Positions 1-10,314 of a stretch of 64,000 bases of DNA are shown here, piece by piece. Source of the stretch: Siphonodentalium dalli (Eukaryota > Mollusca > Scaphopoda > Gadilida > Siphonodentaliidae). The stretch's first letter is position 1. Each line of letters opens with the position of its first letter. Both the position numbers and the translations under genes were made by a program. The notes beneath the pieces were generated by a model that was not told where the DNA came from, did no database searches, and was given only the letters and a program-made list of their open reading frames with translations. The stretch spans positions 125,211,030 through 125,275,029 of the forward strand of contig CP136067.1 in the NCBI GenBank assembly GCA_032622095.1, read 5' to 3'.

Positions 1-164
1 AGTTTATGAGATATACAATACATTATCCATTCTTTCTATATTTTGTCGATTTAGAGGAACTCTAAAAATCACTATGGCAGCAACAATGATTTTGTTTTGT
101 ATATGTTTGTTTTTATTATATATGTCATTTAGAACAAATACTTTAGTTTTACAAAGTCGCAATA

Positions 165-727
165 TCTATTATATATTTTTGATAATCTGTCTGTCTGTGT
201 GTGTGTGTGTGTGTGTGTTCGCGATGGACTCGAAAACGGCCGAGCCGATTTCGATGAAACTTGGTATGTGGGGGTACTTTCAGCCGAGGAGTGGCATGGG
301 TCTATTAATTTGCCCGTGCGACGTGATCTTGACATTGAAATCGGGTCAATTCAAGGTCAAATCGCGAATTTTTATGGGACGAAGTCGGGTCAACCTGCGA
401 CGTGACATTGACCTTCAAATCGGGTCAATTCAAGGTCAAATCGCGAATTTTTATGGGATTTCGACGAAATTTGATACGTAGGGTTACTTTTGTCCCCGAC
501 CTGACCTTGACCTTCAAAATGATCAATTCGAGGTCAAATCGGGTAAAACCGGATGGATTTCGACGGGTACTTTTGTCGGGTACTTTTGTCCGGGCAGTGT
601 TTTGGACGGGTCAAATCGTGACCCCATCTGACCTTGACCTTCAAGATGGACAATTCAAGGTCAAATCGCGCAATTCGCCGAAAAGCAGAGGGGAAACAGC
701 CCGGACGAAGTCGGGTCCACCTGCTAG
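165..727 (+). mobile_element. Non-autonomous Helitron-like element 1
   Basis: The left end TCTATTATATA follows an A, and the right end CTAG (724-727) is followed by T, the A|T insertion context of Helitrons. A short bulged hairpin (cccggac/gtcgggt) sits just before the CTAG. Behind the left end come ctgtctgtctgtg repeats and 'ccgatttcgatgaaacttgg', seen in related form in the copies at 22.7 and 39.2 kb. The middle holds 3-4 diverged tandem repeats of 'ttcaaggtcaaatcgcgaat' (about 350-670). The short ORFs here are translations of that repeat and are not genes. Confidence 0.6.
194..218. repeat. (TG)n microsatellite
   Basis: A run of TG dinucleotides inside the left end of the Helitron-like element, where other copies have CTGT repeats. 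Confidence 0.9.
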
Positions 728-734
728 TATTAAT

Positions 735-1325
735 ATAAAATTACATGTTATAAACAACAGGTGTTGTTGTAACTGGTGGTTTGGAAGCCTGGTGAAATCT
801 TTAACCACGCTTGCTGTGTCTACGGATCCGGTTTTCATCATATGAATCATGATTTGGTCCCCATTAGAATCATCTAGAAATGTTTGTGTTGTCGCTATCA
901 CAAATAAAACGTGTTAGGGGGAGCGGTTGCTGCGAAAATCCAATATTGGCAAACCGTTCACAATTTCTGTCAAATTCGTTCTACATGTGATGTCCAGATA
1001 ACTACTGAGCCATATGCATTATATAGTTGGTCATGTGTTGTTTATAACAAATATTTTAATATTATACAATCGACGTTAATCCATGCATAATTACATGTTA
1101 TCAATAAAATATGTTGTTGTTGTAACTGGGGGTCTGGAAGCCTGAACAAATCTGTAACCAATTAAACGGTATTTCTGGACAACACGCTCAGTACAAGATT
1201 TTTGTTGGGTCCCATTCAGATCAATTAGAAAATGTTTGTAGGGTTGTTAACAAAATTATGTAATTTTCGACAAAAACGTGTTTGGGGAGGGGTAGCTAAA
1301 ATCCAGTATCTCACAAACCGTTCAA
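735..1325. repeat. Diverged tandem duplication, period about 345 bp
   Basis: The block 735-960 recurs, diverged, at 1082-1325. Shared landmarks in order are 'attacatgttat', 'gttgttgtaactgg', 'ggaagcctg', 'aaaatgtttgt', 'aaacgtgtt' and 'cacaaaccgttca'. The Helitron-like element ends right at the start of the first copy. No coding signal was seen. Confidence 0.6.
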
Positions 1326-1704
1326 AACCTAAATTAACCAACCAGTTCCACTTTGTCCTATGTGACGTAACGTGTAGTTATTCGGAACTCATTTAGTCCA
1401 CGTGACATAAATGACGTAGAATCAACGGATGGAACAAATTGGAACTAAATTAGTATGGCAAAAACATTCAGTTCTTTAAACGCGTGTCATATAATTCGGT
1501 TCCATAATGTCCCAAGTGAGTAAATTTCGATTTTTCAACACATGGAACAACCTGTAACTGAATTATGGGCAAAAAGTGCGTAAGGACAAAATAGAAACAA
1601 CAATTATAAATGCGTTGGATAAATGAGACATATTGGAATTGAATTCATACTACATTCGAGCACAACGGACAGACAGGAATCGTATTTTACTCTTCGTAGA
1701 CTCG

Positions 1705-2015
1705 TAGGGGGGTTGGTGGCTAAGTCGGTAACGGGTACACCTCAAAGCCGTCTCGCCCCAGCGCCGGCGATAAGGGTTCAAATCCACATGTTTCCATCAT
1801 GGACTTTGTAACTCGGAATCGTTATCTGGTGGAGTTGCCAGTTACTTGCCGATGGCCGGTGGTTTGCCGCACACAGTCAACGAGTTTATCAGCCATTGAT
1901 ATTACTGTTATATTAGCCGTAAATGTGCAGAAGTCCTACACCACTAAAACCGTCAATGTCGTGATATGGCCTTAGTTGCAGAAAGCGACATTAAACTCCA
2001 ACCAACAAATCAATG
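1705..2015 (+). mobile_element. tRNA-derived SINE, copy 1
   Basis: The tRNA-like head has an A-box-like 'tggctaagtcggtaacggg' and a B-box-like 'gggttcaaatcc'. A conserved middle ('gttacttgccgatggccggt') follows, and the tail is 'cgacattaaactccaacc'. Head, middle and tail match, in the same order, the minus-strand copy at 50.46-50.76 kb. The tail is familiar from mollusc SINE families. It is not a tRNA gene: the head has no clean cloverleaf and is fused to SINE body. Confidence 0.8.
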
Positions 2016-3100
2016 ATCGCCGTCGTCATCGCCATCACTATCATGTAACCATCAACGTAATAATAATAACTAATAATATTGACAGTATGTATAGAGCGCT
2101 TAACCAATTATACTTAATTGTTCTAAGACGCTAATGACACCTATTGCACTGGTGAGCCCGACTGAACACTCAGTAACCACCTACTGCTCCCTGGGACAGG
2201 GTGGGGTACAGTCACAATGTGGATAGCATTATAACAAGATTGTTCACTACTCATAAAACAAGCCACTTCTGTGTGAAACTCACATTATACCAGCGACGGG
2301 CTGCCAACTCATATAGGTATGTTGACAGCTACACGACTGACACGCTAACTACTGATCCACGAAGCTCCACCGTCATCACTATCACCACCATATCGTCATC
2401 ATAATTATCATCGTTAGCATTGGTATCACCATCACATTAGCAAAACATATTTTCTAAGTAAGAACATATTTTTATACTAAGATTGATTTTCTCATTTTAT
2501 AAAATAACTTTCTGATTCGAGAAAAGTATTGAAAAAAATTCAACTGTAGCACATTTTCTTATATCTAGAATTGTTTTCTAGAAATAAGCAATGTTTGCTA
2601 GGTTATAACACAATATGTTGGAGAACAAGAAAGTGTTTCTTGTGTTAGAGAAAGTAATCATGTGATTTCTTACATTATATTAAGATTTCTTTTCTGATTT
2701 TGGAAAAAAAGGTGTTAGAAAACAAGATACAAAAAAAATTATTCTTGTTTTAGAAAAAGTGATCATGTCAAATCATGCCAACTTTTAATCCTTGTCGCCA
2801 GTGTGATTTATTGAAAATTTGGTGATGATTTACACTCGAGCACGTTTAATATTTTGTAACATACGGGCGCATACATATTGCTTGATAACAAAGTTAGACA
2901 CGCCAGCGCCCGGCTATTTACCTGAAATTAAGGCTAACACTAAAATGCGTAGGCATAATGCTTGAATGTAACTGTGTTTACCAGGTTATGCTATAATGCT
3001 CGTGCAACTTCTTAGCACGACGAGTTATCGTCTGTGGGGTCACGAAGTTGACGTCCATTCCTTATTCTCTATTCGAAAATTTTATATTTAGGTTACTTAC
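2016..3100. other. No gene seen
   Basis: AT-rich DNA with a short imperfect cat/cac trinucleotide run (about 2365-2435) and loosely repeated 'cttgttttagaaa' motifs around 2600-2770. No exon or RNA gene is supported. Confidence 0.5.
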
Positions 3101-3565
3101 ATGAGCCGCCGTCCAGATGGGTTCAAGTAGGGCATCCATGTCATTTATCGGCCCTTGACTAATATATGTCAAACATATTGTTGTGTGCGGTGATTATTTA
3201 GATTAGCCTGTGGCAACACTACAACGCCCTTTGTTTGACCTAAATTATATTTATGAGCCGAGAAATGTCATGGGTGCCCTTTTTAACACCTAAGGACGGC
3301 GGATATTTTGGATCGGGTAGGGTGAGTGGGTTGAACATTTAGAATGGCTAATGGCCCAACCTATGCAACGCACTTTGTTTGACCTAAATCTGTCAAGCGG
3401 TCGACAAATGGCACGTTTGCCCTATTTGAACCCTACTGGACGGCGGCCATTTTGGATGCCATATTTGAACCCCTCTAGGCGGTGGCCATTTTCGATTGGA
3501 GTGGGGTGTGTGGAAAGAGTGCGTTGGGGCCCACAAACACCCTTTGCTTGACATAGATATACACA
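3100..3565. repeat. Degenerate repeats with 'cggcggccatttt' motifs
   Basis: Repeated short modules: 'ctttgtttgacctaaat' occurs around 3230 and 3370 with a variant at 3543, and 'ggcggccatttt' or 'ggtggccatttt' with 'ctatttgaacccc' around 3420-3490. It looks like an eroded MITE or minisatellite. Confidence 0.45.
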
Positions 3566-3737
3566 TTCTCGAATAAGGAATGGAATTCACCTTCGTTGTG
3601 GAATCGAGTTTGTGCTGCTTACTTTATGGTGGTGTCTACTCGGATTATGATGAATTGTAATTCAATTGAGTATTTGTCACTAAAAACAAGCATTCTGATT
3701 GGCCGAGAGCGGCTAACTTTAGTTTTCGATTCACCGA

Positions 3738-3938
3738 CATCGGCCGCTTCAGCGTGCATCAAATCTGAATGTAGCACGGTAAAATTGCATCGGCGCAGAA
3801 CGGAGTAGCGAAACAAGCACACCCGCGCGTTGTTGTCTATAGATAGGCCTATCGTTCAGCGGCCACTTCAGCGTGCATCAAATCTGAATGTAGCACGGTA
3901 AAATTTCATCGGCGCAGAACGGAGTAGCGAAACGAGCC
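3738..3938. repeat. Direct repeat of about 78 bp, two copies
   Basis: The segment running from 'cttcagcgtgcatcaaatct' to 'ggagtagcgaaac' at 3747-3812 recurs almost unchanged at 3866-3932, about 120 bp apart. The high identity suggests a recent local duplication. Confidence 0.8.
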
Positions 3939-4111
3939 AACCTGCCCCACGGGAAAGTGTTACGGGACAGTGTTCCGAGTAACACAATGAACAAACCCAA
4001 CGATTTATGCACGTGACAACGGCAAAATGAAAGTCTCGATTCTTGTCATGAAAATGACTAAATGATACTTTTTTATAAATTTTTGCAAATTCCTTGCTAG
4101 ATTGAATTACA

Positions 4112-4262
4112 ATGGAGATAAACGTACCCTGTTTCGTTGTACATTCTGGGATTCGAGCATGAAAACAGTTTGTGAACTCACCGGCAAGCCGGCTCGTTCA
4201 CAAAACTGTTTTCGTGCTCAAATCCCAGAATGTACAACGAAACAGGGTACGTTTATCTCCGA
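4112..4262. repeat. Long near-perfect foldback (about 65-bp arms)
   Basis: The arm starting 'ggagataaacgtaccctg' is repeated in reverse complement, ending 'cagggtacgtttatctcc'. The loop is short and centred on 'ccggcaagccgg', itself a small dyad. Only 2-3 mismatches are visible over the stem. Confidence 0.9.
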
Positions 4263-4638
4263 ATGGAAATAAATGGTCTTAGGGCTGTTTTGTTATCGTC
4301 ACCTGAGAACTATAATGTTGTCCATTTTTCCATTTTCAGAGAAAATTGAGTTTGAAATTTTGGTAGGTCAGTTTCCGTATATAAACAGTTCTTTCGTATA
4401 GGAAAATGCGACAATATAATGGATCATATCGATATCAAATCGAATGGGGAATCTCATGACCAGTTGTTCACGCGATTGCGAGTTAATGACGAAAACATGT
4501 TTGGAGATACGACATTTTGCGTAAATAATCATCGTCGGGCTTCTGGATCATAATGTCGAAGGAGATACGACACTTTTTCATAGTATATCTCCTCTCTATA
4601 ACGTTATAATACTGTTTGGCTTTTAATGTTGCATTCAG

Positions 4639-4892
4639 GTTTCCAGACCTCAGGTTACAGCAAAATCATGCAAGAAGTAATTTATAATAGCTACTGGCTC
4701 AGTTCCGATGAAAGAACACTAAATGTGAACTATTTCGCCACTGGGCCGATGTATACCGATGCCAATTTGTTCGGAAACAATGCAATAATTAATGCTGCCA
4801 ATCTAACTATATCGTCGAAACATGAAATACGCGTTCACGAAAACACATATAGACCTAAACACGTCTTTTGGGTCTTGGTTTCCTCGCTATAA
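4639..4892 (+). CDS. Candidate phase-1 terminal exon, unknown protein
   Basis: The frame stays open for 84 codons from a good acceptor (pyrimidine-rich stretch, then 'gcattcag|gt', phase 1) to TAA at 4892, with an AATAAA about 65 bp downstream. The peptide has motifs such as NSYWLSSDERT and NYFATGPMYTDAN and no recognised domain. It shares its layout (phase-1 start, about 83 residues, own stop) with the candidate at 27272, but I see no clear sequence match. No partner exon upstream was found. Chance opening in AT-rich DNA cannot be excluded. Confidence 0.25.
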
Positions 4893-5391
4893 CATACAAA
4901 AAACGATACCGGGTTTCGCAAAAATGTGCCTGGAACCCTGATTATATTTATAAATAAAGAAAAACAGCGTTGGTAACAACATTTTGTTAAAGTATATACG
5001 TATAAGTAATACACAACGGATTCAATGTGGTTATGGGGTTTGACTGCCTATACATTCAGAAGACTTTGTATGAATCCCCTATGGATTCATGTTTGTTTAT
5101 TTTGCTCGCTATCCAAATCCAGTGACCGCATTGAACTCCGTTCATTTCTGCAATAAAATGTAGACCCGTTTTATGTAATAAAACGCCGCCCTCTGTTCTA
5201 TCAGAATAGTATATGAATAAATATCATTAAAGAGCATCATAGTCCCCACATGCAAGGGTGTGCACACACCGGAAATAGACTATACTCATAATATATAATT
5301 GTGTAAGGATATAATAAGTGCGTGTTGTTTGATATGTGAACTATAGCTTTATAATTCCATCAATGATTTTACAGCTAGAAATTTTCCGAAG
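4893..5391. other. No gene seen
   Basis: AT-rich sequence. AATAAA-type motifs occur at about 4956 and 5153. Nothing else is supported. Confidence 0.5.
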
Positions 5392-5625
5392 TTATATAGC
5401 TTTCACGTACCGATCCGGAGAATCAATCGTGAAATTATTCAGTTTAATCATGTCATAGTTGTGACCGCACATGCAATATTTAGTGCATTTAAACCGACTT
5501 GGTACCTTCGCGATGACATGATGGTTAAACATTTTAAAGGCGCAGGCAATCCACATAGAGAAAATTAAAAAAGCTAGACAAATTTTGTTCCTATATTCAT
5601 TGACCCAATTTGAACATTTTTGCAA
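5392..5625 (-). CDS. Possible CTLD N-half exon relic
   Basis: The minus-strand open frame contains KYCMCGHNYDMIKLNNFT. It lines up, Cys to NFT at equal spacing (16 residues), with the CCAANGMSIYRMDNFT stretch of the lectin exon at 60302-60540. A GTACGT donor-like site after 'gatcg' would end the exon in phase 2, as in that exon. A hydrophobic stretch (ICLAFLIFSMWIACAF) precedes the match and could be a signal peptide or intron-derived. Its CTLD second half was not found downstream on this strand, so it may be an isolated relic. Identity is low (about one third over 16 residues). Confidence 0.3.
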   Translation of the reverse strand: MQKCSNWVNEYRNKICLAFLIFSMWIACAFKMFNHHVIAKVPSRFKCTKYCMCGHNYDMIKLNNFTIDSPDRYVKAI

Positions 5626-8169
5626 TTCTAGTCATTGTTTATAACATTCCCTGAATTTAATGAAATTGAATGTCGTTTACTCATAAAAGTTATTATAAAA
5701 TGTCAGCACCAGATTATCGTAACTTGAGCAAAACAAATAATCAATCTAAGAACAAGGTATGCCTATATCGTCATGTTCTGTCGATGTAAGTACAAACTTT
5801 AACCCTCAGACTCATCGCGAATTAAGGCCTATAGTCGCTTTAGTTTGTGATTAAAAAGTATATAATTCAAAAATGTTTTATAGTATTTGTAAATACAATT
5901 ATAAAATGAACAAACGGACTAAAGATACATTGAACGTTGTTCTTTTCTATCTCATGAAATGTGCGAATGCATTGTTATTTCCACGGGGAAGAACAAAGTT
6001 TACGCCAGACTGAGAATAACAAGTTAATAGTGCAGCATAAACACCGACCAGAAAGTTGAAAAACAGCAACTCAATAACATCGATGTTACAGTTCCTCGAA
6101 GAAATGCATGAGTAAAATGGGTTATTAATACAATATTATTTAAAAACTGAATACTGTTATAATAACTTCACCAAACAGGCAGGGAAAATAGAACACAGTG
6201 ATATATCAAACTTTGACTCTTAAAAACACCTGGTCAAACATAAACACAAGGACATTTTAACTGGTAATCACGATAAACAATGAGATCGGGACAAGCCTAT
6301 TAATTCGGACTCGAAGTCCAGTTATATAAACTAAAATGTAGTTCGTTTGATAATTCCTGTAACATTGTGCTCATACAGCTGAACCGATGAGCTAATTCTG
6401 CACAAGTATGCCTAACTCGATAAAAACAATGCAAATAAATGCGCTATCGGGTTAAATATTGTCAACTTCCTTTCGCAAGAAAAAGTTAGATATGTTTGGG
6501 TATGGTAGCGAAATCCTTGAACGCGTGAGGTGTCTGTTAGAAAATCCAAAACTGTGGGGTCAATTTTCCCAGAGTTAGAACATTTGGTATGGTCTGGTTC
6601 AAGGGAGTGCAATTGGAAATTATTCGGTGGGGAACCACAACCCCTACTCACACACGTCCCATTATTTTAAAATATAGTTTTATGATAACGTTTCTGCCGT
6701 AATTGTAATATAAATCAATCACATTAAAAGTAAATATTGGAATGAGAATTTGGGTGATATCAATACTGTGAAGATGGACGTTTGGATGACCCATCAACCC
6801 ATCACAATATAGCTTTATATATAAGAAAATCTTGGACAAAACCATACGTGCTTTACTATCGTATCTCGATAACATCACAATGAGCCATCGATAGCTTGCA
6901 CTCCGTCAGGGCAAGTGTGTAGAATCTCCAGTATCACACCTATTAAGATACTTCATATCTCATAACATGCGTTTAATCAAGCTCATTTGACTAAACATCT
7001 GCGAACACAACATTGCAGACCACTAATTAACAAGTGTGAGAATATAATGAAACAAAGTTATTTTCTTCCGATACCATTTCTTCCAAATTTCAGAATCCGC
7101 CATTCGTCAAAGTTTTTCCACATGACGATGAAATTGGTCAATGAGATACGACATTATAGCATGGATACATTTTTCCATACATGGACATACAACACAATTG
7201 CATAGCATTTATCGTGGGGCTGTGGGGCGAATACACGGTTCATGATCATCAAACGAAAGAAAATTTCGCGGCGATTCCAACGATACCAATATCTCATTTT
7301 CCCACCAAAATAGACGTACGACATTATAGTTCTCATGCAATGTTATGCTATCCCCGATGGTTCTTGGTCACCTGTTAGTGCCGGACAACTCCTTTACATT
7401 CTCATACCCTGTATAAACGCCATACTCATGATGGGTATTTGTCAACCGCGGAAGTAGTGATGTACCACATGGTACATCACATCCTTTCGCAGGTGACCTA
7501 TGTCCAATAATAAATCAAATAATTTGATATTCTACATATTTACAATTTCTGTTAATCTGTTATTTGTTACATGTATATCACATATATACCATGCATTCCT
7601 GTTTATTTGTATCTACACCAATATGTGTCTTAAAGACCATTGAAACGTATCTTATCTTATCTAATTCCACCACAATGGCCGCGTCTGAGAATCTAGACCA
7701 ATTTCACAGGTGATTTAATATTTATGGGATTTTCTGACTGTGCTACAGGGGGGATTTTCCGGGCACGTATGCCGGGGTAGGTGGGTGGTCGATGGGACCA
7801 ACAAACAATTTTTCCGCAGCCATGTTTTTGTTTGGCCGAACGACCCCAAAATGACTCGTTCCTATTTACATATCAATGTTAACATCCATGAAATTAGTAT
7901 GCACAGAAATTCATATGCAGCTGTTTATAGTGAATCCCCCCCCCGCAAATATGTTTTAGTGTTAAAAGGGGGTGGGTGTGGTCGAAAAAAAAACAGCCGA
8001 AAACGAAAAGATTTTTGGACGCGGGCGGTGGGTGGATCCCAACAAAGGTCGAAAGTTAAAAATCAACATACGTGCCTGAATTTAATTTCCGACCCCCCCC
8101 CCGAGTACTATAGTAAAATTTGCAACACCTGACATGTGGTTTATTGTTTTGCATTCTTGTTCCAACCAG
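5626..8169. other. No gene recognised
   Basis: AT-rich DNA. There is a small palindrome at about 7450-7475 ('gatgtaccacatggtacatc') and scattered 'tacgacattatag' motifs near 7150 and 7320, related to 'gatacgacatttt' at 4510. The region was checked for the missing first half of the lectin domain encoded at 8170, and none was seen. Confidence 0.4.
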
Positions 8170-8393
8170 GGGAAACCAAATATATAACGGCATGGTATGG
8201 GATGCAAGCTTGGATGCATACTATTGGATAGATGACAACACCGTGGCGAATGTGGATCCTGTGTTTTGGTGCCCTGGACAGCCTGACAAATCAGGAACTG
8301 CAGACATGCCCGTGGTGCTCTTACCGGCGTGGATGGGCGGACCCTGCTTCACAATCAGCAAACCAGCAGCTGCCATCCTCTGTGAGAGAACTA
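8170..8393 (+). CDS. C-type lectin-like domain exon (C-terminal half)
   Basis: This exon encodes the second half of a C-type lectin-like domain (CTLD), a carbohydrate- or protein-binding fold usually found on secreted proteins. It begins after 'ttgttccaaccag' (phase 2) and ends at 'acta|GTGAGT' (phase 1); 224 nt gives about 74 residues. The order of motifs is YNGMVWDA (the usual F.GL.W position), YYWIDD, WCPGQPD (the sugar-loop W..G.PN/QPD position), GPCFTIS and AILCER (the usual F.CE end). The canonical WND stretch is replaced by PVVLLPAWMGG. It is clearly paralogous to 58336-58564 (shared VDPV.WCPG.P, PVVLLP, GGPC.TIS, CER). The first-half exon was not found upstream. The downstream partner could be any phase-1 exon, for example in the 23.8-29.4 kb cluster. 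Confidence 0.75.
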
Positions 8394-8430
8394 GTGAGTT
8401 TTTTTATCCAGACTGTCGCACGAGAAGCAT

Positions 8431-8802
8431 ACTGCTGCTGCTGCAGCCGCTGCCGCTGCCGCCGCCGCCGCCGCTGCCGCTGCCGCTGCCGCTACCGCTA
8501 CCACTAATACTACTAATACTAATACTACTAATACTACTAATACTAATACTACTAATACTAATACTACTAATACTACTAATACTAATACTACCACTACCAC
8601 TACCACCAGCACCAGCACCACCACCACCACCAACATCAACACCAACACCTGCCGCTGCCGCTACCGCTACCACTACCACTACCACCAATACTACTAATAC
8701 TACTAATACTACTATTACTAATACCACCACTACCACTACCACAACCACAACCACCAACACCAACACCAACACCACTAACACTAATACTAATACTAATAAG
8801 AT
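8431..8802. repeat. Compound trinucleotide/hexanucleotide microsatellite
   Basis: About 370 bp of mixed triplets: gctgcc/gccgcc, then actaat/aatact, then accacc/aacacc, then actaat again. It starts about 40 bp after the lectin exon donor. Because all units are multiples of three, every frame remains open, giving artefactual Leu/Pro/Thr/Asn-rich or Val/Ala-rich ORFs on both strands. Confidence 0.95.
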
Positions 8803-8812
8803 ATTAACATGA

Positions 8813-9331
8813 GAGGAACGTTTCATTGAAAGATTGAGAATCTTTACAAATATAAGGACCTTGATATTGAGATCAGTCGCATGTGGCACATGAAGATGAT
8901 AGATAATTTATTGGATACAGCTTGTACATATACAATAGGATTTATAAAATATTATTAGAAAATACAACGCACACACAGAATCCGGGCGCTGGTGTGACCT
9001 AATGGCCGTCTTCCCAACATCGCCCAGGCAAAAAACAAATTAACGGCATGTTTTACCTCTGTTCAGCAGCTCTCATCGATACATACATGTTAACATAAAT
9101 GAGGGGTCATGCATCTACTTGTATACTTGTATGTTATACTTCATTTATCGATAGTTCATTAAGATAATGTAGTACTCTGTAATACTGTAAGAGTAAATTA
9201 CATATAATGCTATGAGATTAACTGAATCTTAATAGAGGTGTTAACTTTCCCTAAACCTTTTAATACACAACTAATATAATTATATTGTAAGCGTTTCCTG
9301 AAATTAATGGTATTGATTGACCAATTTTTTT
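8813..9331. other. No gene seen
   Basis: AT-rich DNA with no supported feature. Confidence 0.5.
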
Positions 9332-9566
9332 TTTCAAATTGCTTGAGGAATTAAAAAGTGACTTGCCAAAACGTATGCCAAATGAAAATATTTTTTTGCC
9401 AAATGTGAATTATTGGCAGCGCGAACCCTGCAAGAAGATTACCACCATTATAGTAGGGGCCCTTGGTGTGATCAAAAAGGGCATGAGCGTGAACATCGAT
9501 AAGTTCCCCGAGAAATGTTCAATGAATGAAATCCAGAAATTAAATGATAATTACACATTAAAATAG
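9332..9566 (+). pseudogene. Non-LTR retrotransposon ORF2 C-terminal fragment
   Basis: The open frame reads WQREPCKKITTIIVGALGVIKKGM, followed by NEIQKL. The pattern VIGALG.v.kg...nidk....iQk is the conserved tail of many non-LTR retrotransposon polyproteins (after the reverse transcriptase), normally followed by LLGTAHILRK. Here it breaks off after NEIQKL into an unrelated short tail, and no RT or endonuclease domain lies upstream, so it is a truncated relic. The family assignment comes from memory of the motif. Confidence 0.55.
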
Positions 9567-9731
9567 GCATAAACAACAACTGATGAAATACATAAGTGAG
9601 TCACTCTTTATTATTCAGTTACCATCATTAAAGTAGATGAGTTTTCAATGCTGATTTTAAATATGGCAATGAATTTAGTCCCTAATAATATTTTGCAGCG
9701 AATTCCAGATGTTAGGGCATGCAGCGTTAAT

Positions 9732-10251
9732 CGGGTTAGGCACAGCCTGAATTCCACTATTATAGACTTATAGTGGTATTCCACTATAGTGGTATATGAC
9801 CATTACCGTTTTGTTAAATTGATAAAAGAGGGATAATCCAAAATCATATTTCACACAAATATTATTCAAAATCAGTGTCGCAATAGTTTGTCCAGGAGAA
9901 TGAATAATCATGACGGCACATGATAAGCAACTCAATTAGCATGCACTTAGTTGAACTGTTATGAAGGTGCAATTGGTTCATCCTGTTATTGTCATTTAGA
10001 AAGGCATATATTAGTAATCTATTATAATATTATTGAATAACAAAGCTGGCACAAAAGAACGCACAACAAATTTTGTCGGAAGACTGTTCATTCGCTGCGA
10101 TATTTTTAAGAGTGACATTTGGTTGTGCACGGGTATGCGCCGTCTTCTATTCCCGACGCAAATAAAGGAAAGTTGAATATTGTATAGTCATATAGCACTA
10201 TTTTAGTGGAATACCACTATAATAGTGGGACTCAGAGTTGTGCCTGACCTG
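9732..10251. mobile_element. MITE family A, copy 1 (TIRs about 60 bp, TTAAT duplication)
   Basis: The left end CGGGTTAGGCACAGCCTGAA and the right end (…TTGTGCCTGACCTG) are inverted copies. The following 'ccactattatag…tagtggtattccacta' is also matched in inverse at 10190-10230. TTAAT flanks both sides (9727-9731 and 10252-10256), fitting a 5-bp target duplication. There is no coding capacity. The second copy is at about 33.78-34.24 kb. Confidence 0.75.
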
Positions 10252-10314
10252 TTAATTGCCGGTCTCCGTCAATAATAAGGTTAGCACCTTGATGTGTAAG
10301 AAGGCCTGCTACCT

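Noticed and set aside
1720-1790. A tRNA gene with A and B boxes
   Set aside because: No proper acceptor stem or anticodon arm, and it is fused to a SINE body; the same holds for 50690-50757.
6412-6651. Minus-strand FSCER resembling the end of a CTLD
   Set aside because: No further lectin motif upstream, no donor after CER; likely coincidence.
8391-8889. Val/Ala- or Leu/Pro-rich long ORFs on both strands
   Set aside because: Triplet microsatellite; all frames are open.
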